64,000 nt of DNA, taken from NCBI GenBank assembly GCA_009733575.1, contig ML769657.1, forward strand, positions 26,910 through 90,909, written 5' to 3'. Each line of letters begins with the position of its first letter. Position 1 is the first letter of the stretch. The position numbers were made by a program, and so were the translations under genes. The stretch is from Gymnopus androsaceus JB14 (taxonomy: Eukaryota > Basidiomycota > Agaricomycetes > Agaricales > Omphalotaceae). Shown in pieces: positions 1 to 11,359 of this stretch. The notes beneath the pieces were generated by a model. It was not told the origin of the DNA and did no database searches. It saw only the letters and a program-made list of their open reading frames with translations.

Positions 1-672
1 TGGACAAGCGGAAGGCCCTGTGAACTATGGAATCAAATAAGAAGGGAAAATAAACAACGCAAGGAAGCGAACCTATCCTTGAAAGGAAGGACGGCCAGGT
101 TCACATACCGAGTGAACGTTCCCTCCACTGACTGTCCATTTCTTCACGGATCTATCATTTGGAATAAAACCTACAGCTTGCATTGTTTGCATCCAATAAG
201 TAGTCGTCGTTCCAGAATTCAGTCTATATCGATTCTTCCGATGGAAGCGAGGAAGCACATCTCAACAAGTGCCCCATTCCTATCCATAGGTCGTACTACC
301 TCGATCCTTAGTGTCAAGAGGTATAGAGTCTGCATTTTGGAGACAAGGCTCCCTCGATTAAATTCCGATGAATTGGAAGAAAAGCAGCATCACCATACCG
401 CGCGTCGAAGGCCAGCGCCGACAGGTGCATCCACGTACGCTTTACTTGTTTTCTGGGTCCATTCTCGTGCGCACTTACCGGCGATTTATTCTTGCTAGCT
501 AGAAATCTTGGTGAAAATTATTTAATTATGAGAACTTTGGCTATGATTAGAATGAGATGTCGATTCAAATATCTTGCAAGATGAGCCGCTTCAAGAATTC
601 GACTGCTTTAAGTGTTCCAGTCAGTTCAATAGAGCTTTATTCCTTACCTTGTGAGTGGGCACCAATTGAGTT
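1..672. other. Upstream region without a recognised gene
   Basis: I see no recognisable coding sequence here. A 139-codon open frame (79-498, +) and its antisense frames show no domain, no biased composition and no plausible splice partners. The stretch presumably holds the promoter and 5' leader of the SPT20-like gene that starts at 673. Confidence 0.4.
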
Positions 673-3368
673 ATGAGTCTACGAACATGTCATTTCGAGA
701 ATCCAGATTCCACTGAGGGCTTCATCAGAGCAAAGGGACCTACAGTCACCCATGAAGGTGAGCAAGGTCACGTGATCCGACCATCCTTTGACCGTTACCT
801 CGTGCACCACCGCCAGAGTCCATCTGCTAATGACTGGATGGATGGATACAATCGAACGCGATTTGTCGAGGTAACATACTTCAACTTGTTTGTGAAATAA
901 TCTTATTCGTTTCAGGCGCTGCTAGAACGTCACCAGTCTGAACCGCCTTCGTTCAGCATCCACTTGTATCCCGAGAACTGGACTATCAATTCGGGAGCCA
1001 AGTTTCTGTACAACGATTTCCGATACTCGGTCTGATTTACTCTTTGAGAGGCCCTCCCATCTTTCTAATACAATCCTTAGGCATTTCTGGACGAAGTTCG
1101 CGCGCACAGAATACCAGCCGATTACATTGAATCTTTTCAGGAATCAGGAGTCCGATATTTTGACGGTACGAGAGCCTTGCAAGGATTTGTTAACACTGAA
1201 CAAACAGTATAACCAATAAGGCTGCTTGATTGTGGACTTATTTGACTATCGCCCTCAGAAACCAACCGATCCTGCTCTCGAAAATCCAGAAAAGACACGA
1301 GAAGTTTTGCATCCCAATTCGGAAACATTATGGGCTGACCTTTGCTTGGTCAATGTAAATTCTGGAGGCAATCTCACAGATACTCAAGCCCTCGAAATGG
1401 AAGCTCGCATCTTGGTGAGTGTATCTCTTGTTCAACATTCAACTGTTGCTCACATCCGTTCTAGTTGGCTACATCTGCGCCCTTGTGTCTAGATCCAAAC
1501 CCTCATCTCACCCGAATCGCGAACAACGTTTTGAGAATTTCGACGCCTGCAGTACCAGCATCCCTCAAACGAAAGGCTTCTGCTCTGAATGTGCAGAAAG
1601 ATGAATCTGAGAAGGCACGCAAAGAAAAAATCATGCAGTTTATGGCTCCTACTCCGCGTGCTTCTAGACAGTGCGATTCTTCCATTCTTCAATTTTTACT
1701 GCTGTTTATGTTTCCAAATACAGGTTCCGCCAGCTGGATGTCAGGGAACGGTTTCGAGAGGAACAGCGCAGAGCAGCAGCTATACCTCCACCCCAACCTC
1801 CATCTCGGGCACCGTCTCAGCCTCGTGCGCCGTCGCATACTCCAGTACCGACATCCCAGGCTCCAGCCTTTGTTTCCAATCAATCCTCCAATCACTCTTC
1901 TCCTGTAGCCCCTCCCTCCACATCACAATACGTCCAAGCCCATTCTCCGCCTGGAAGACCGGTGGCGTTCGTACCCAATCGGGTAAATGGTGTCCAAACC
2001 CCAGTCAGCTCGAATTCGCACCACTCACCTTCCCCACAACCTCACTATCCTCATGTGCAGACTATCAGCGAAGTCTCCGTGAATCGTACTCCCACCCCCG
2101 CCCAACGTTTCTCCCAATCACCTCGCGTACAGCACATACAACCTCATTCCGTACCACAGAATCCTGGTGCACAATCACACGCTTCACCGCCGGGTGTACA
2201 GCCTCAACAGCTCCCTGCTGCTGCACGAGCGTCCCCAAGGCCTCCCTCTACGCATCCCCAAATCCAGATGCAACAACAACAACACGTACCTATACAGCAG
2301 CAACTTCCACAGCCTGCTCAGCTTCCTCAACAACTGCAACCGTCGACGTCGCGTCAGACGGCTACTCCAGTTCAGACGTTCCAACCACCGGTCCCAGCTG
2401 TGAACTTCCTCCAACATCCTCCCACTCGGGGTCGTAGACCTAGTGCCGCGGGCCAAACAGTAGATGCCGTTACTACTCATGCTCAGCTTCAGGCTTATAA
2501 TGCGCATTATCAACAGCAACATACCAACAGGTTGCAGCAGATGGTGCAGGCGGCTCAGCCGCCCCAACCTCAGCCGATGGCAGTAGCACAGGGCGGCGTT
2601 GCCAGAGCAAGCCCTATGACCACAAATGCTAGACTAGCTACGCGCTCACCCATGCCTTCTTCCCTGTCCCAGAATGGTAATGGGAATAATGCGACAGCGA
2701 ATACCGCCGCCGCGAACTCCCCTCGACCTCGTACAACGGCGCTTACCGGCACAGCGCCCACAGGAGGCGTAAATTCACCCAGATTATTACCTCAGAATCA
2801 TCAAGTTCCCGCCGCCCAGAGCTTGCTATTCCGTCCGATGCATACCGGTGCTGCTCAGGCTCAGGCTCAGGCTCAAACTCAGCAGCATTCCCCCTCGGCC
2901 TCTGTGATACCAATTCATTCTGTTGGCGAGGATGCACAATCGCAGGGGCAGGTGCATGTGTCCCAACAACGACCATTACAACCCGTCCAGACGCCCAAAA
3001 TGCAGCAGCAGCAGTTGGGTGCTCAACAACAGCAGCAACAACAACAACATCAGCAGCAGCAACAGCAACAACAACAAAGACGAACGACGCCTTCACAAGC
3101 GCCCACCGTCCAACAACAACAGCCCCATTCGCAGGCCCAGCTACAGCCCCAACCTTACCAAATGTATGCGGCATACCCTCAGCAAACGGGATACCCTGCG
3201 GGCCAGATCCCTCCACAGTACTATGTCAGAGGTGTTCAGCCAGGGACGCAGTTATCGACTCAGCAAATACGACAGCTACAGCATCTGCACGCCCAACAGC
3301 AACATCAGTATGCTCTTGCGCAACAGGCGCAGGCACAGCAGGCCCAACAGAAGGCACAAGGGCGTTGA
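673..3368 (+). CDS. SPT20: SPT20-like subunit of the SAGA coactivator complex
   Basis: Spt20 is a structural subunit of the SAGA histone-acetyltransferase coactivator and acts in the nucleus. Six exons join in frame: 673-870, 916-1029, 1081-1165, 1221-1414, 1465-1670 and 1724-3368, with five introns of 45-55 nt, giving about 813 residues. The N-terminal part (about residues 75-190) resembles the Spt20 domain: a start like SLHLYPENWTINSGAKFLYN, then FLDEVRAHRIPADYIESF and a CLIVDLFDYR strand. The remainder is low complexity, rich in Gln, Pro and Ala, with long CAG/CAA runs near 2880-3110, as expected of SAGA subunits with disordered tails. The start at 673 is the first ATG in the frame of exon 1, and an upstream non-coding exon is possible. 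Family assignment rests on remembered domain features, not on a search. Confidence 0.8.
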
Positions 3369-3527
3369 CTTGGATGATTAGATTCGGCCGAGTTGATTGT
3401 CGAGGTTGTATGATTAGAGAGTGGTGTACTATGAGTGTATTATGATATTATATTGTTTTATTTAGGCTGTATCTTTCCCGTGCTCCATACCTAATTTACG
3501 TCGCGCATTCTTTTGTACATGTGTACG

Positions 3528-5033
3528 TCAATGAGTGTAAGCTCGTCCAGGTGTCACTTCATCGGGATGGTCATAAATCCCAGTATCTGTAGCTTCGTGG
3601 AGATCTAACATCATCCGACTCATGAGAACGACACTTAGACATCCGACGAAGGTAGACAGGTTCCCTTGAAAACGCTGAAACGATACAATGAATATGTGTA
3701 GAAGGCATTCAAGTAGTTGAAACATACTCCAGGAACCTAAAGACGAAAATATTGATTTAGAACTGACTGTAAAAGCCCTGGAAGGACACTCACATTGAAA
3801 GAAATGATATTTGCGACGTTAAGAGTGGTCGTAATCCTGCAATTACAAAGTCAAGGTACGTGAAGATTCTCCGAAAGTACACCTCACAGGAAGTAGATGG
3901 TCCCTAATAACTCGCCACTCGTCAGTGACGAACCAAGATTGTTGTGAAGGATAACTCACCATCTCGTACTACGACAGACAAAAGCGATACCCCAAGTCGG
4001 GTAGCATCTGAGTGAAGGCGGGCGCGAAAACCTTTCCATAAAGTCATGCCAAACAGAGCCGTATCGAGAACGAGAATGCCTTCCCATGCTATCGCGGTGT
4101 CTTGTAAAATTTATGTTAAATGATGGCAGGAAGGGCTTGATGGGGAGCTTACGAGCAGGACTAGAGAATGCAAAATGAGGTTTTAATGATAAGGAAGGGA
4201 GTTAGGAGAAACTTACCTCTGCGAACTTGATAAAACATGGCAGCCTTCAGTCGAAGACGTCGATGTTGACGATTTTATACCGATGATAGTTAACTATGTA
4301 TGGGTTAGCTTGATGGGTGCTAGACCCAGGAGAAGAGCTGTACTTACAATGATACTCATAGCGGTACCGAGCAGAATAATGCCCAGGAAAACAACAAGGA
4401 TAATTCGCCGGCAACCATATAGAGCGTATACGCGCAAAGTCAGTAGAGCTGTATGCACGAAGTGAGATCGTAAATCCCTCATGATACTTGAAAAACTCGC
4501 CAGTAACTGTCGCTTGCGTTATTGCTAAGAAAATTTCGTGAAACATCTCTAAAGATTGACATCTACGCGAACCGCATTCAGAGGTTATTAAATCTTCGTG
4601 TAGCCGTGAATCAACGAACCTCTAATGGTAAGTTAAAGTCAGTCCACAGTGGCATTCGATTCATACGATAATTCTGCTCACCGAGGCTGTTAAGAAATTT
4701 GAGAACAAAGAATTCGCTGCGATAATGTTTCCGAAGCATTGAAAATAACGGTTAAAGAGGAAAAGACATCTCCCGGTGTTCATCGGATGCTTCCAAATTA
4801 ACCTGATTTCTGTATCTGATAGAAAATAAATATGGGTACTAGGCCAGTAGACTTTGTATAGAGAGATAGAGCCACCTAACGTTAACAGATGATCGTAGTA
4901 CAAAATTCCTAGAAGATAAAAGATAAGTTACTTATTACGAGAAAACATTCAACTATTCTGGGGCTTCACCTATTGCGGAGATGAACAAGGTGTTCCCCAT
5001 TGACATAGACTCTAGTTCGGTAACACTCAACAT
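3528..5033 (-). CDS. DUF6533-type multi-pass membrane protein, copy 1
   Basis: This belongs to a large Agaricomycete family of multi-pass membrane proteins whose N-terminus carries the DUF6533 region; the function is unknown. Exon 1 runs from the ATG at 5033 to 4970 (MLSVTELESMSMGN...), exon 2 starts at 4908 and reads YYDHLLTL, and the next exon gives EIRLIWKHP and LFLFNRYFQCFGNI, the family signature. A later exon contains TLRVYALYGCRR followed by hydrophobic helices. The last exon ends at 3528 with NLSTFVGCLSVVLMSRMMLDLHE in short segments typical of the C-terminus. One intron (starting at 4500) needs a GC donor (TG|GCGAGT) to keep frame. It is tandem with the next gene, the same strand, 388 bp apart. 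Middle exon boundaries are uncertain. Confidence 0.7.
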
Positions 5034-5421
5034 TTGGAGGTGAAGGAGAGAGAGAGAAAAAGTAGAGAAGAACGACTTATACGTCGATCGGTTGGCCGGG
5101 GGAACATCAAAAAACCCCTAACTGTCATGGCGCGAACCTCATGGCGAGTCTGGACAAGAGTATCACTATTGCTTTGAAACCGGCACCAAACAATCCCTCG
5201 AAATTTCTCTGGGCTGGGCGCCGAACAATGTTGAGATGTGAGGACCAGCACAATGTCCATTTATAGAAATGTCAAAGCGGCTATTACCAACAATTACTGG
5301 TACTCTCGAACTCCTTAGGCAGTCTGAAATACGACAAGCCAATAAGTAATGTACATATAAATGTCTCTATTCTATGTATAAATACACCAAATAGGAAGGT
5401 CAGCTTTATGAAACACAAAGT

Positions 5422-6966
5422 TCAACACATTGTAGGCTGCGTAGTCGGCATAATACCAGTATCGGCAGCTTCGTGCAAATTGATCATCATTCTTGAGAGA
5501 AGGGTTACTGATAGGCTAAAAAAGCACCGATTAATTGGCAGTATCCATCAGAAATAAAATATGTACCATCCCTACGAAAGCTGAAAGGTTTCCTTGAAAC
5601 GGCTGATAAAAATATAAGCATTAGTGACGCTTACTATCGTTAAACCGACTTACGCCGGGAATCTAATGACCTATCAGTTTTATGGCCGTAAAGCGGAGGA
5701 AGACTCACATAAAGGGAAATAATGTTTGCCAAGTTGAACAAGGCCATAGCCCTACCACCAAATTTAACTTTGTGCCATATAACCTTGAATTCAAAACTCA
5801 CAGGAAATAGATGGATCCTTGATTGTTCCGGTATTTAGTAACCGTACTTGGAAGCGCAGATGAATTACACACTCACCATCCCGTACAACAACAGAAAAAA
5901 GTGACCTCCCGATCCGAATTGTGCCAATTTGAAGATGCACCCGGCACGCTTTATATACAGTTAAAGCAAACATTATTGTGTCCACTACCAGAAGGCCTTC
6001 CCAGCCTATAGCCATTTCTGCTCAAAAAAGTAAGACGGAATGCTAGCCGCATGCACGGGATAGATCTCACGAGCGGTGCTGAATCAAAAGGAAGATGTTG
6101 AGTCCGAGTAGTAACATCAGATAGTAGGTACTCACTTCTGCGAGGAGAACAGAATGTGGCAGCCCTGATCTGGAAGGGTTGAAAGATTCCGGTTAAAAAT
6201 CGAGAGCTGTGTGTCATAGAGGCATCAGCACTGACGTCTTGGATGGTAAATTAAACCTACACCAATACTTGTAGCAGTGCCTAAAATCGCGATACTCATA
6301 AAGATAGCAATGATTGTTCGCCGACGGTCGTAAAGTGCAAAGACTCGCAGTGCAAATATGGCTAGTATCTCATAAGTAACGACAAACGAGCTACCACTAA
6401 GTGGACTGACCAGTTATTATTCCTTGTGTGACCGACTGAAACACTTGATGATATAGTTCGAAAGACCGACAACTATTATCATGATTGAAGAGGCTTTTCA
6501 GGTCATAGTTATACGTTCACAAACCTCTAAAGAACAATGAAAGATCAGTTTCCAACGCATTAAGTATAATGAACTCTCCCTCACCGAGATTGTTAGAGAC
6601 GTTGAGAACAAAGCAAACGCCGCAACCATATTCCCAAAGAAGTTGAAATAGCGGTGAACGAAAAACAGGTATCCACCAGCATTCTTAGGACGCTTCCAGA
6701 GAAACCTTATTTCGGAATCTGATTGCATAAGTTTTCATCAGGATTGAAAGGTTAGAAATAACAAACCCAAGGTTAATAGATGGTCATAATACAGAAAGAC
6801 TAAAGGAATCCTCATGAGAAGTTGAATAAAGCGAAGTTTTTGCAACGACTGGCCTAAAGAGGAAATAAACATAACATTCCCCAGATGGCTATCATCCAAT
6901 TAATAAGGACAAGCTGAAGAGGATGAGAGCCACTGACACAGATTCTAGTTCGGAGATGTTCAACAT
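5422..6966 (-). CDS. DUF6533-type multi-pass membrane protein, copy 2
   Basis: This is a tandem paralogue of the gene at 3528-5033. It starts at 6966 with MLNISELESVSV, parallel to MLSVTELESMSM in copy 1. Next come YYDHLLTL, EIRFLWKRPKNAGGYLFFVHRYF and FFGNMVAAF, the same DUF6533 block, with an intron at the same place (after LLTL). The C-terminal exon reads LSVTLLSRMMINLHEAADTG and stops at 5422. The predicted protein is multi-pass and of unknown function. I could not join the last intron (around 5540-5575) in frame with a standard GT donor, so this copy may use an unusual splice site or may carry a small indel. The copies have clearly diverged, so the duplication is old compared with that at 41-49 kb. 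Confidence 0.6.
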
Positions 6967-8656
6967 GATTACAAGCAGCAGGCAGGGGAAACGTTTGAAA
7001 GAGAAAGATGTAGGAAGAAAGCCAGCTTCATTCCCAGCCAAGTCTCTCATCGTTGTTATAAGCTAGCATGCTGTATAGGGCTGAAAAATGCGTCAATACG
7101 AAGAGAAACTTGGCAGAAAGTTCTGGTGATCATGCTGATCACGCAACGGTGCCAGTTGTAGTGCCTTGGTACTAGTATAACCTTTCTAGCTTAAATCTCG
7201 GATCTGATGTCCCAGGGATCGTGGAGTCAAATGTGAGTACATACCTCGATGAGGTATCTGCTTGTGTTCGTGGTGGTTTAGTCCGAGTCAGTGGTGAGAA
7301 GTTGGGATAACGATTCCATTTGAATAGCAGAAATACAGCGCTTGAGATTTTTACCGTTAGATAATTCGATCATCACCATGAAAGCTATCCATTCACACAA
7401 GTACACGGCGCCGAACTATCCTATATTTTGGGTGTGAGAGAGAAACTACTTACATCGAGGCATAACAACATCCGGTGCCCAGAGTAGGAGATCATGGGGA
7501 TCTTGGGAATCCGGTGTCCAGTTTGGCGAGTCGGAGCGGAGGAGGTGGCTTGATATCAAGACGATAAGTCTATACTAAGTAGAGTATGCTGTGGAAGCGG
7601 TTTGGACGTCAAGAAGATGGCAGTTCTCGATTCTACATTTGATATCCACGCCGTCAAAGTTGGGAGATCGATGTAGAACTTCTAGTAGCCCTGGAGCTGT
7701 CGGAGAATGGAGACCCGGCGATGAACAGCCAATGCTCGATCCCAAAGTGATGACAATAGCTGATGATCCGGACACGGGTCATCGCACAGCATAGTTAAGC
7801 CAAAAGTTACAAGGATCGTAGTTTGGACCACCGGGTCGTTTGAGCAACTGCATGTCCAAAGAAAAGAAAAGGCGGGGACCTAGAACGCTGAACCCCAGGT
7901 TGTATGTTAGTCCAGAGTTAAATACACAGAGATGAATATAGGTCTTTTTTCCACTTTGCTTTCAACATTAGGATGTGGTAGAGTGGTTTTATAGGTTTTG
8001 TTTTAATCGGATTAAGAAAGAGAGAAAGAGCAATTGGAGAAGGAGACATATCTTGGATTTATCTTCATCGGACAAAAGGTGCCACTTCAACGGCCCTTTT
8101 ACTTCGATTACGCATGCTCTTTCACCTCCTGTTACATGACACGAAACCCCGCATCTGTGGCGGCGGACGGAAGAGTTGGTAAGCCAGAGATTGAGCTAAT
8201 CTGCAACGAAATGGAGGAAGGAATGGGCGTACTGGACGTTTAGAGGTTTGTTCCCGTCTTGATGGCTCGTTGAAAAGTGTTCGTTGAAGATTTTAAGTTT
8301 GTAGATGCCCAGAGCTAGGCGCGACGGATGATCAGTGAAGGAGAAGCTCCCGGTGGCGACAGCCTCAAGTTCATCTTTTTTGCTTGTCATTCTCCTAGCC
8401 TTTCGAGATCACAAAACGACTTGTCCCGTTATCCGAGTCCTTCAGCCTCTGCGAATTCTAATTTCCCAATTCCAGAACTCCGTTCCAATGAGCAAGGGCA
8501 GATGACGCTCATTGCCGGAAGATAGTAAGATGGATAGATGGAAAAGAGCCATTTCCAGGGCTTGAGATTGCAGATGAAATCACGGTGCACGAATAATAAA
8601 CGAACGAGTTTTTGTATCTGAGTACTTCAGAATATGTTATATATAGTCGAAATTGA
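6967..8656. other. Intergenic region, nothing recognised
   Basis: Open frames of up to 69 codons on both strands (for example 7591-7794 + with its antisense, and 8034-8243 +) show no domains and no consistent splice structure. Two divergent transcription units flank the region, so it should contain both promoters. Confidence 0.4.
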
Positions 8657-9885
8657 ATGGGCGGGCAAACCTCTTACCAGCCACTGAATCCAAATCCGTT
8701 CCACAGCTTCGTTGACTCCGATATTCCAAGTCACCATGCGTATTTTCCAGTCGGAATTGCAACGTTAGCTAGCAATGTTTATCAACTCAGCCACCAACTC
8801 GCAATAGCGGCCCACTCTTTAATCATTGCGCGAAAAATGATTGGTCCTGAGCCAACTCCTGATGAAGTCTTATCCTTCCTCTCAGACAAATTCCCTATCG
8901 TACATATTGCGGAGTTTAAGAACGTTGAAAGCAATGGCAAACGGGGAGGGTTAGGACCTACTATCTACCTCGACGCAGACCTATGTCAGGGATATGAGGC
9001 ATCATGCTGCGTGAGTAGGCGACATGTTTTAAATTGGCTTGCTTGACCTGTTCCCTGACCAATTTTTTTTTTAGAATTCTGCACCCCAGGACTGTAAACT
9101 CAATCAGGATGATCTCTTCTTCCTGCTGGTAGCTTCGTTCCTCCACGAGCTCTCCCACTCTCTTTCTTGGCAATTCATGAATCACCATGACACTTCTCGC
9201 CTGGATGAAGGCGATTCAGATGATCCCGAAAGTGAACAAGCTTTTGAGGATGCAGTTTTTAGATGGTCCATCGCTATTATGTGGGAACAAAAGGGCGATA
9301 TGGGTGAGATCTTGAAAGCAGCTGGAATTGAGATCAGGAGCGAGGTGGAATACTGTAGCATTTTGAGCACTTCGTAAGTCACAGGTCACAGGGCATCCAA
9401 ATTTTACGAACTGTCACACCATGTCGCAGGTCACACGGGGTCTACAAAATTTTGAGCAATTTCAGCCCAAAAATTGCGGCCTGCGGCACCAAATTTCGTA
9501 TTTTGTCCCTTAAAATTTTGGGTGTCACAGGTTGCGCTCTATGCCTACGAAAAAAAATATTCGTACAATTGGTCACAGTCCCAGGCCCTTACGAAGTGAC
9601 AGTAGAAGGTTTTACAAAGCAAAAGGTACCATCTCGCCCTTTGACTTGCCAAGCTGTACAAGCAGAAACTTACCACATAAATATCTTATAGCTGACGACT
9701 TGAAGGTGTTCAAAGAAAACCTTATTAATATGAGACCACACTTCCCGTTTCAACTCAACGGGGCCTCATCGCAAGCAGGGACTAAAATCCGCACAAGACC
9801 ATGGCATGGCATGAACTTGTTGCCGAGGACGAAGAAGAACCCGAAACTCCAGCTGATTCCGACGACGAGGGTCTATTCCGTGTGA
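8657..9885 (+). CDS. Small HExxH (zincin-like) protein, coding sequence interrupted by an intron-like element
   Basis: Exon 1 (8657-9010) starts MGGQTSYQPLNPNP. Exon 2 (9075-9373) contains FLHELSHSL, an HExxH motif of the kind that binds zinc in metallopeptidases, in a region rich in acidic residues. Exon 2 meets a perfect GTAAGT donor at 9374. Without splicing, the frame stops at 9377 after 218 residues. If 9374-9602 is removed as an intron, the frame continues (RRFYKAKGTISPFDLPSC..., IADDLKVFKENL) to a stop at 9885. The downstream segment reads as real coding sequence, so the longer product is preferred. A third glutamic-acid zinc ligand is not obvious, so peptidase activity is inferred only from the motif. 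The very C-terminus is uncertain: another frame from about 9800 gives an acidic tail ending near 9949. Confidence 0.6.
9368..9598 (+). mobile_element. TIR-bounded short element (MITE/introner-like) inside a gene
   Basis: An 11-bp perfect terminal inverted repeat, CACTTCGTAAG at 9368-9378 and CTTACGAAGTG at 9588-9598, bounds about 231 bp of AT-rich non-coding DNA. The interior carries repeated GTCACAGG-like units in both orientations and AAAATTTT tracts. The left repeat contains the GTAAGT donor of the host gene, and a CAG acceptor lies 4 bp outside the right repeat (9600-9602). No target-site duplication is evident, and no transposase is encoded. Confidence 0.55.
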
Positions 9886-11359
9886 CCACACACTGCGGTG
9901 TTGCAACCAGGAGAGCGGCCAGGAGAGCTATAACCTGTAACGAATCGTAATTTGTACATTTATATAGTCTCAGGAATTGTTTCTGCCGAGAATACGGCGT
10001 CAGACAAAAATGGAGTTCGATGTCTTGTTTGCAAGCAAGCTCAGTACTCACATTCCTGCTTTCCAGGATTTTCGACACTATGGCACTTAAGAAGCATTCG
10101 TCAAGCCCTTAAGCCTTGCGCTTCAAAAACTGCATAGTTGAAGGGGTTGCAACTCGGCAGTAATAGACGCAGGCGTACTTATTGAGAATGCCACCCCCTC
10201 GGCCTTAGACCTAGAAAACCATAATACACCGCTGAAATCTAGGCTTTAGTCACATCTAACTAAGTACTTGAAATCTGCGACTCTCGCGGACTCGGAAGTT
10301 CACGTCCCTGGAACCAGACTGCACAAACCTCCGAGTCGTCCCAGTTCGTCCCTTCCGAAATTCAAAGCTATCAATAGTTATAAAAAGATCTCAACTACAT
10401 ATTGACATCTCATGTCGTTTGGTGCTGATTTCTAACAAGTACCGCCGACGTTTGTTAGCTGTCGGGAGTTTTCACCTGAAAGAACTTATTCGAGACGGCA
10501 GGTTAGAAAAGTTGTCGTATTCAAGTACTTACGGCGCGATGTTAGACGATTTAATTGTATCATTTACAGCAGAGCTAGCAGAGATATGGATATATTATAT
10601 AGAGGAAGCCTTCGAAGCCTCCCATTCGACGCGGATCAGAGCAAGGCCAACTATACTCAATCCAAATTCAAACCCCTATCAGTACTTGATGTACCTGGTC
10701 ATTATTAAGCGAGGAAAATATCGGAAGCATAACATGCGAGTCTCGAGAAGAGAAGTAATAACAATAGAGAGACAGCGAAAGCAAGGAGCGAGAGATGGGA
10801 AGACAGGGGAGGGAGGAGACTCGCAGCATGCGCTAGTTGTTACAGTAGAAAATGCCAGTGAAAGGAAGATATCGTAGCACATATAGATGCATACTAATAT
10901 ATCTATGTGCAAAAGGGCATGTAGATTACATCAATGACTAGTAATGGCCGTATGACTGGCAGTATGTATGTAAGTATAAGTATACTAGAAGCACAATCAA
11001 AAAATAAAGGAATGATAGCAGGGTAAGAGTAGCGTAGCAATTTTACTGTACTTAATGGGTGGCTTGATGGCCAAGTATGTAACCAAAGGAAAGAAACAAA
11101 TAATAATTAGCAATTAAAAAAGTGTGTGTAGGCTCGGAGGAAGGGAGGAGCGAGTAGAACTGAAAACTGAACACAGCGATACAACGAAAGGAGACACGAA
11201 ACGTAGAGCCCAACACAGCCAGAAAAAAAAAACGAAAGGGGAAAGAGAGTATATGTACCTAGACAGACTATCACCAATCGGGTTGTCGACGAATCCCTAT
11301 CCACAATGGTAACGAAAAACAGACCAATCAGACTACGCAACGACTGAGGAGTGAGTTAA
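9886..11359. other. Intergenic region, no gene recognised
   Basis: A 152-codon frame at 10419-10877 (+) has no recognisable domain, and its distal half is low-complexity and basic. I do not call it a gene. The remainder is AT-rich with microsatellite-like GTATGTAAGTATAAGTATAC tracts near 10965-10985. The right part is probably the 3' UTR of the GATA-factor gene. Confidence 0.35.

Noticed and set aside
79..498. 139-codon plus-strand frame at the left edge
   Set aside because: No domain, no codon or composition signal, and overlapping antisense frames of similar quality.
1589..3381. Long overlapping frames on both strands in the SPT20 region
   Set aside because: They are shadows of the CAG/CAA-rich exon; the SPT20 frame is the one continuous with the spliced N-terminal domain.
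10419..10877. 152-codon frame as a gene
   Set aside because: No recognisable motif, and the distal half is low-complexity; the antisense frame is equally open.
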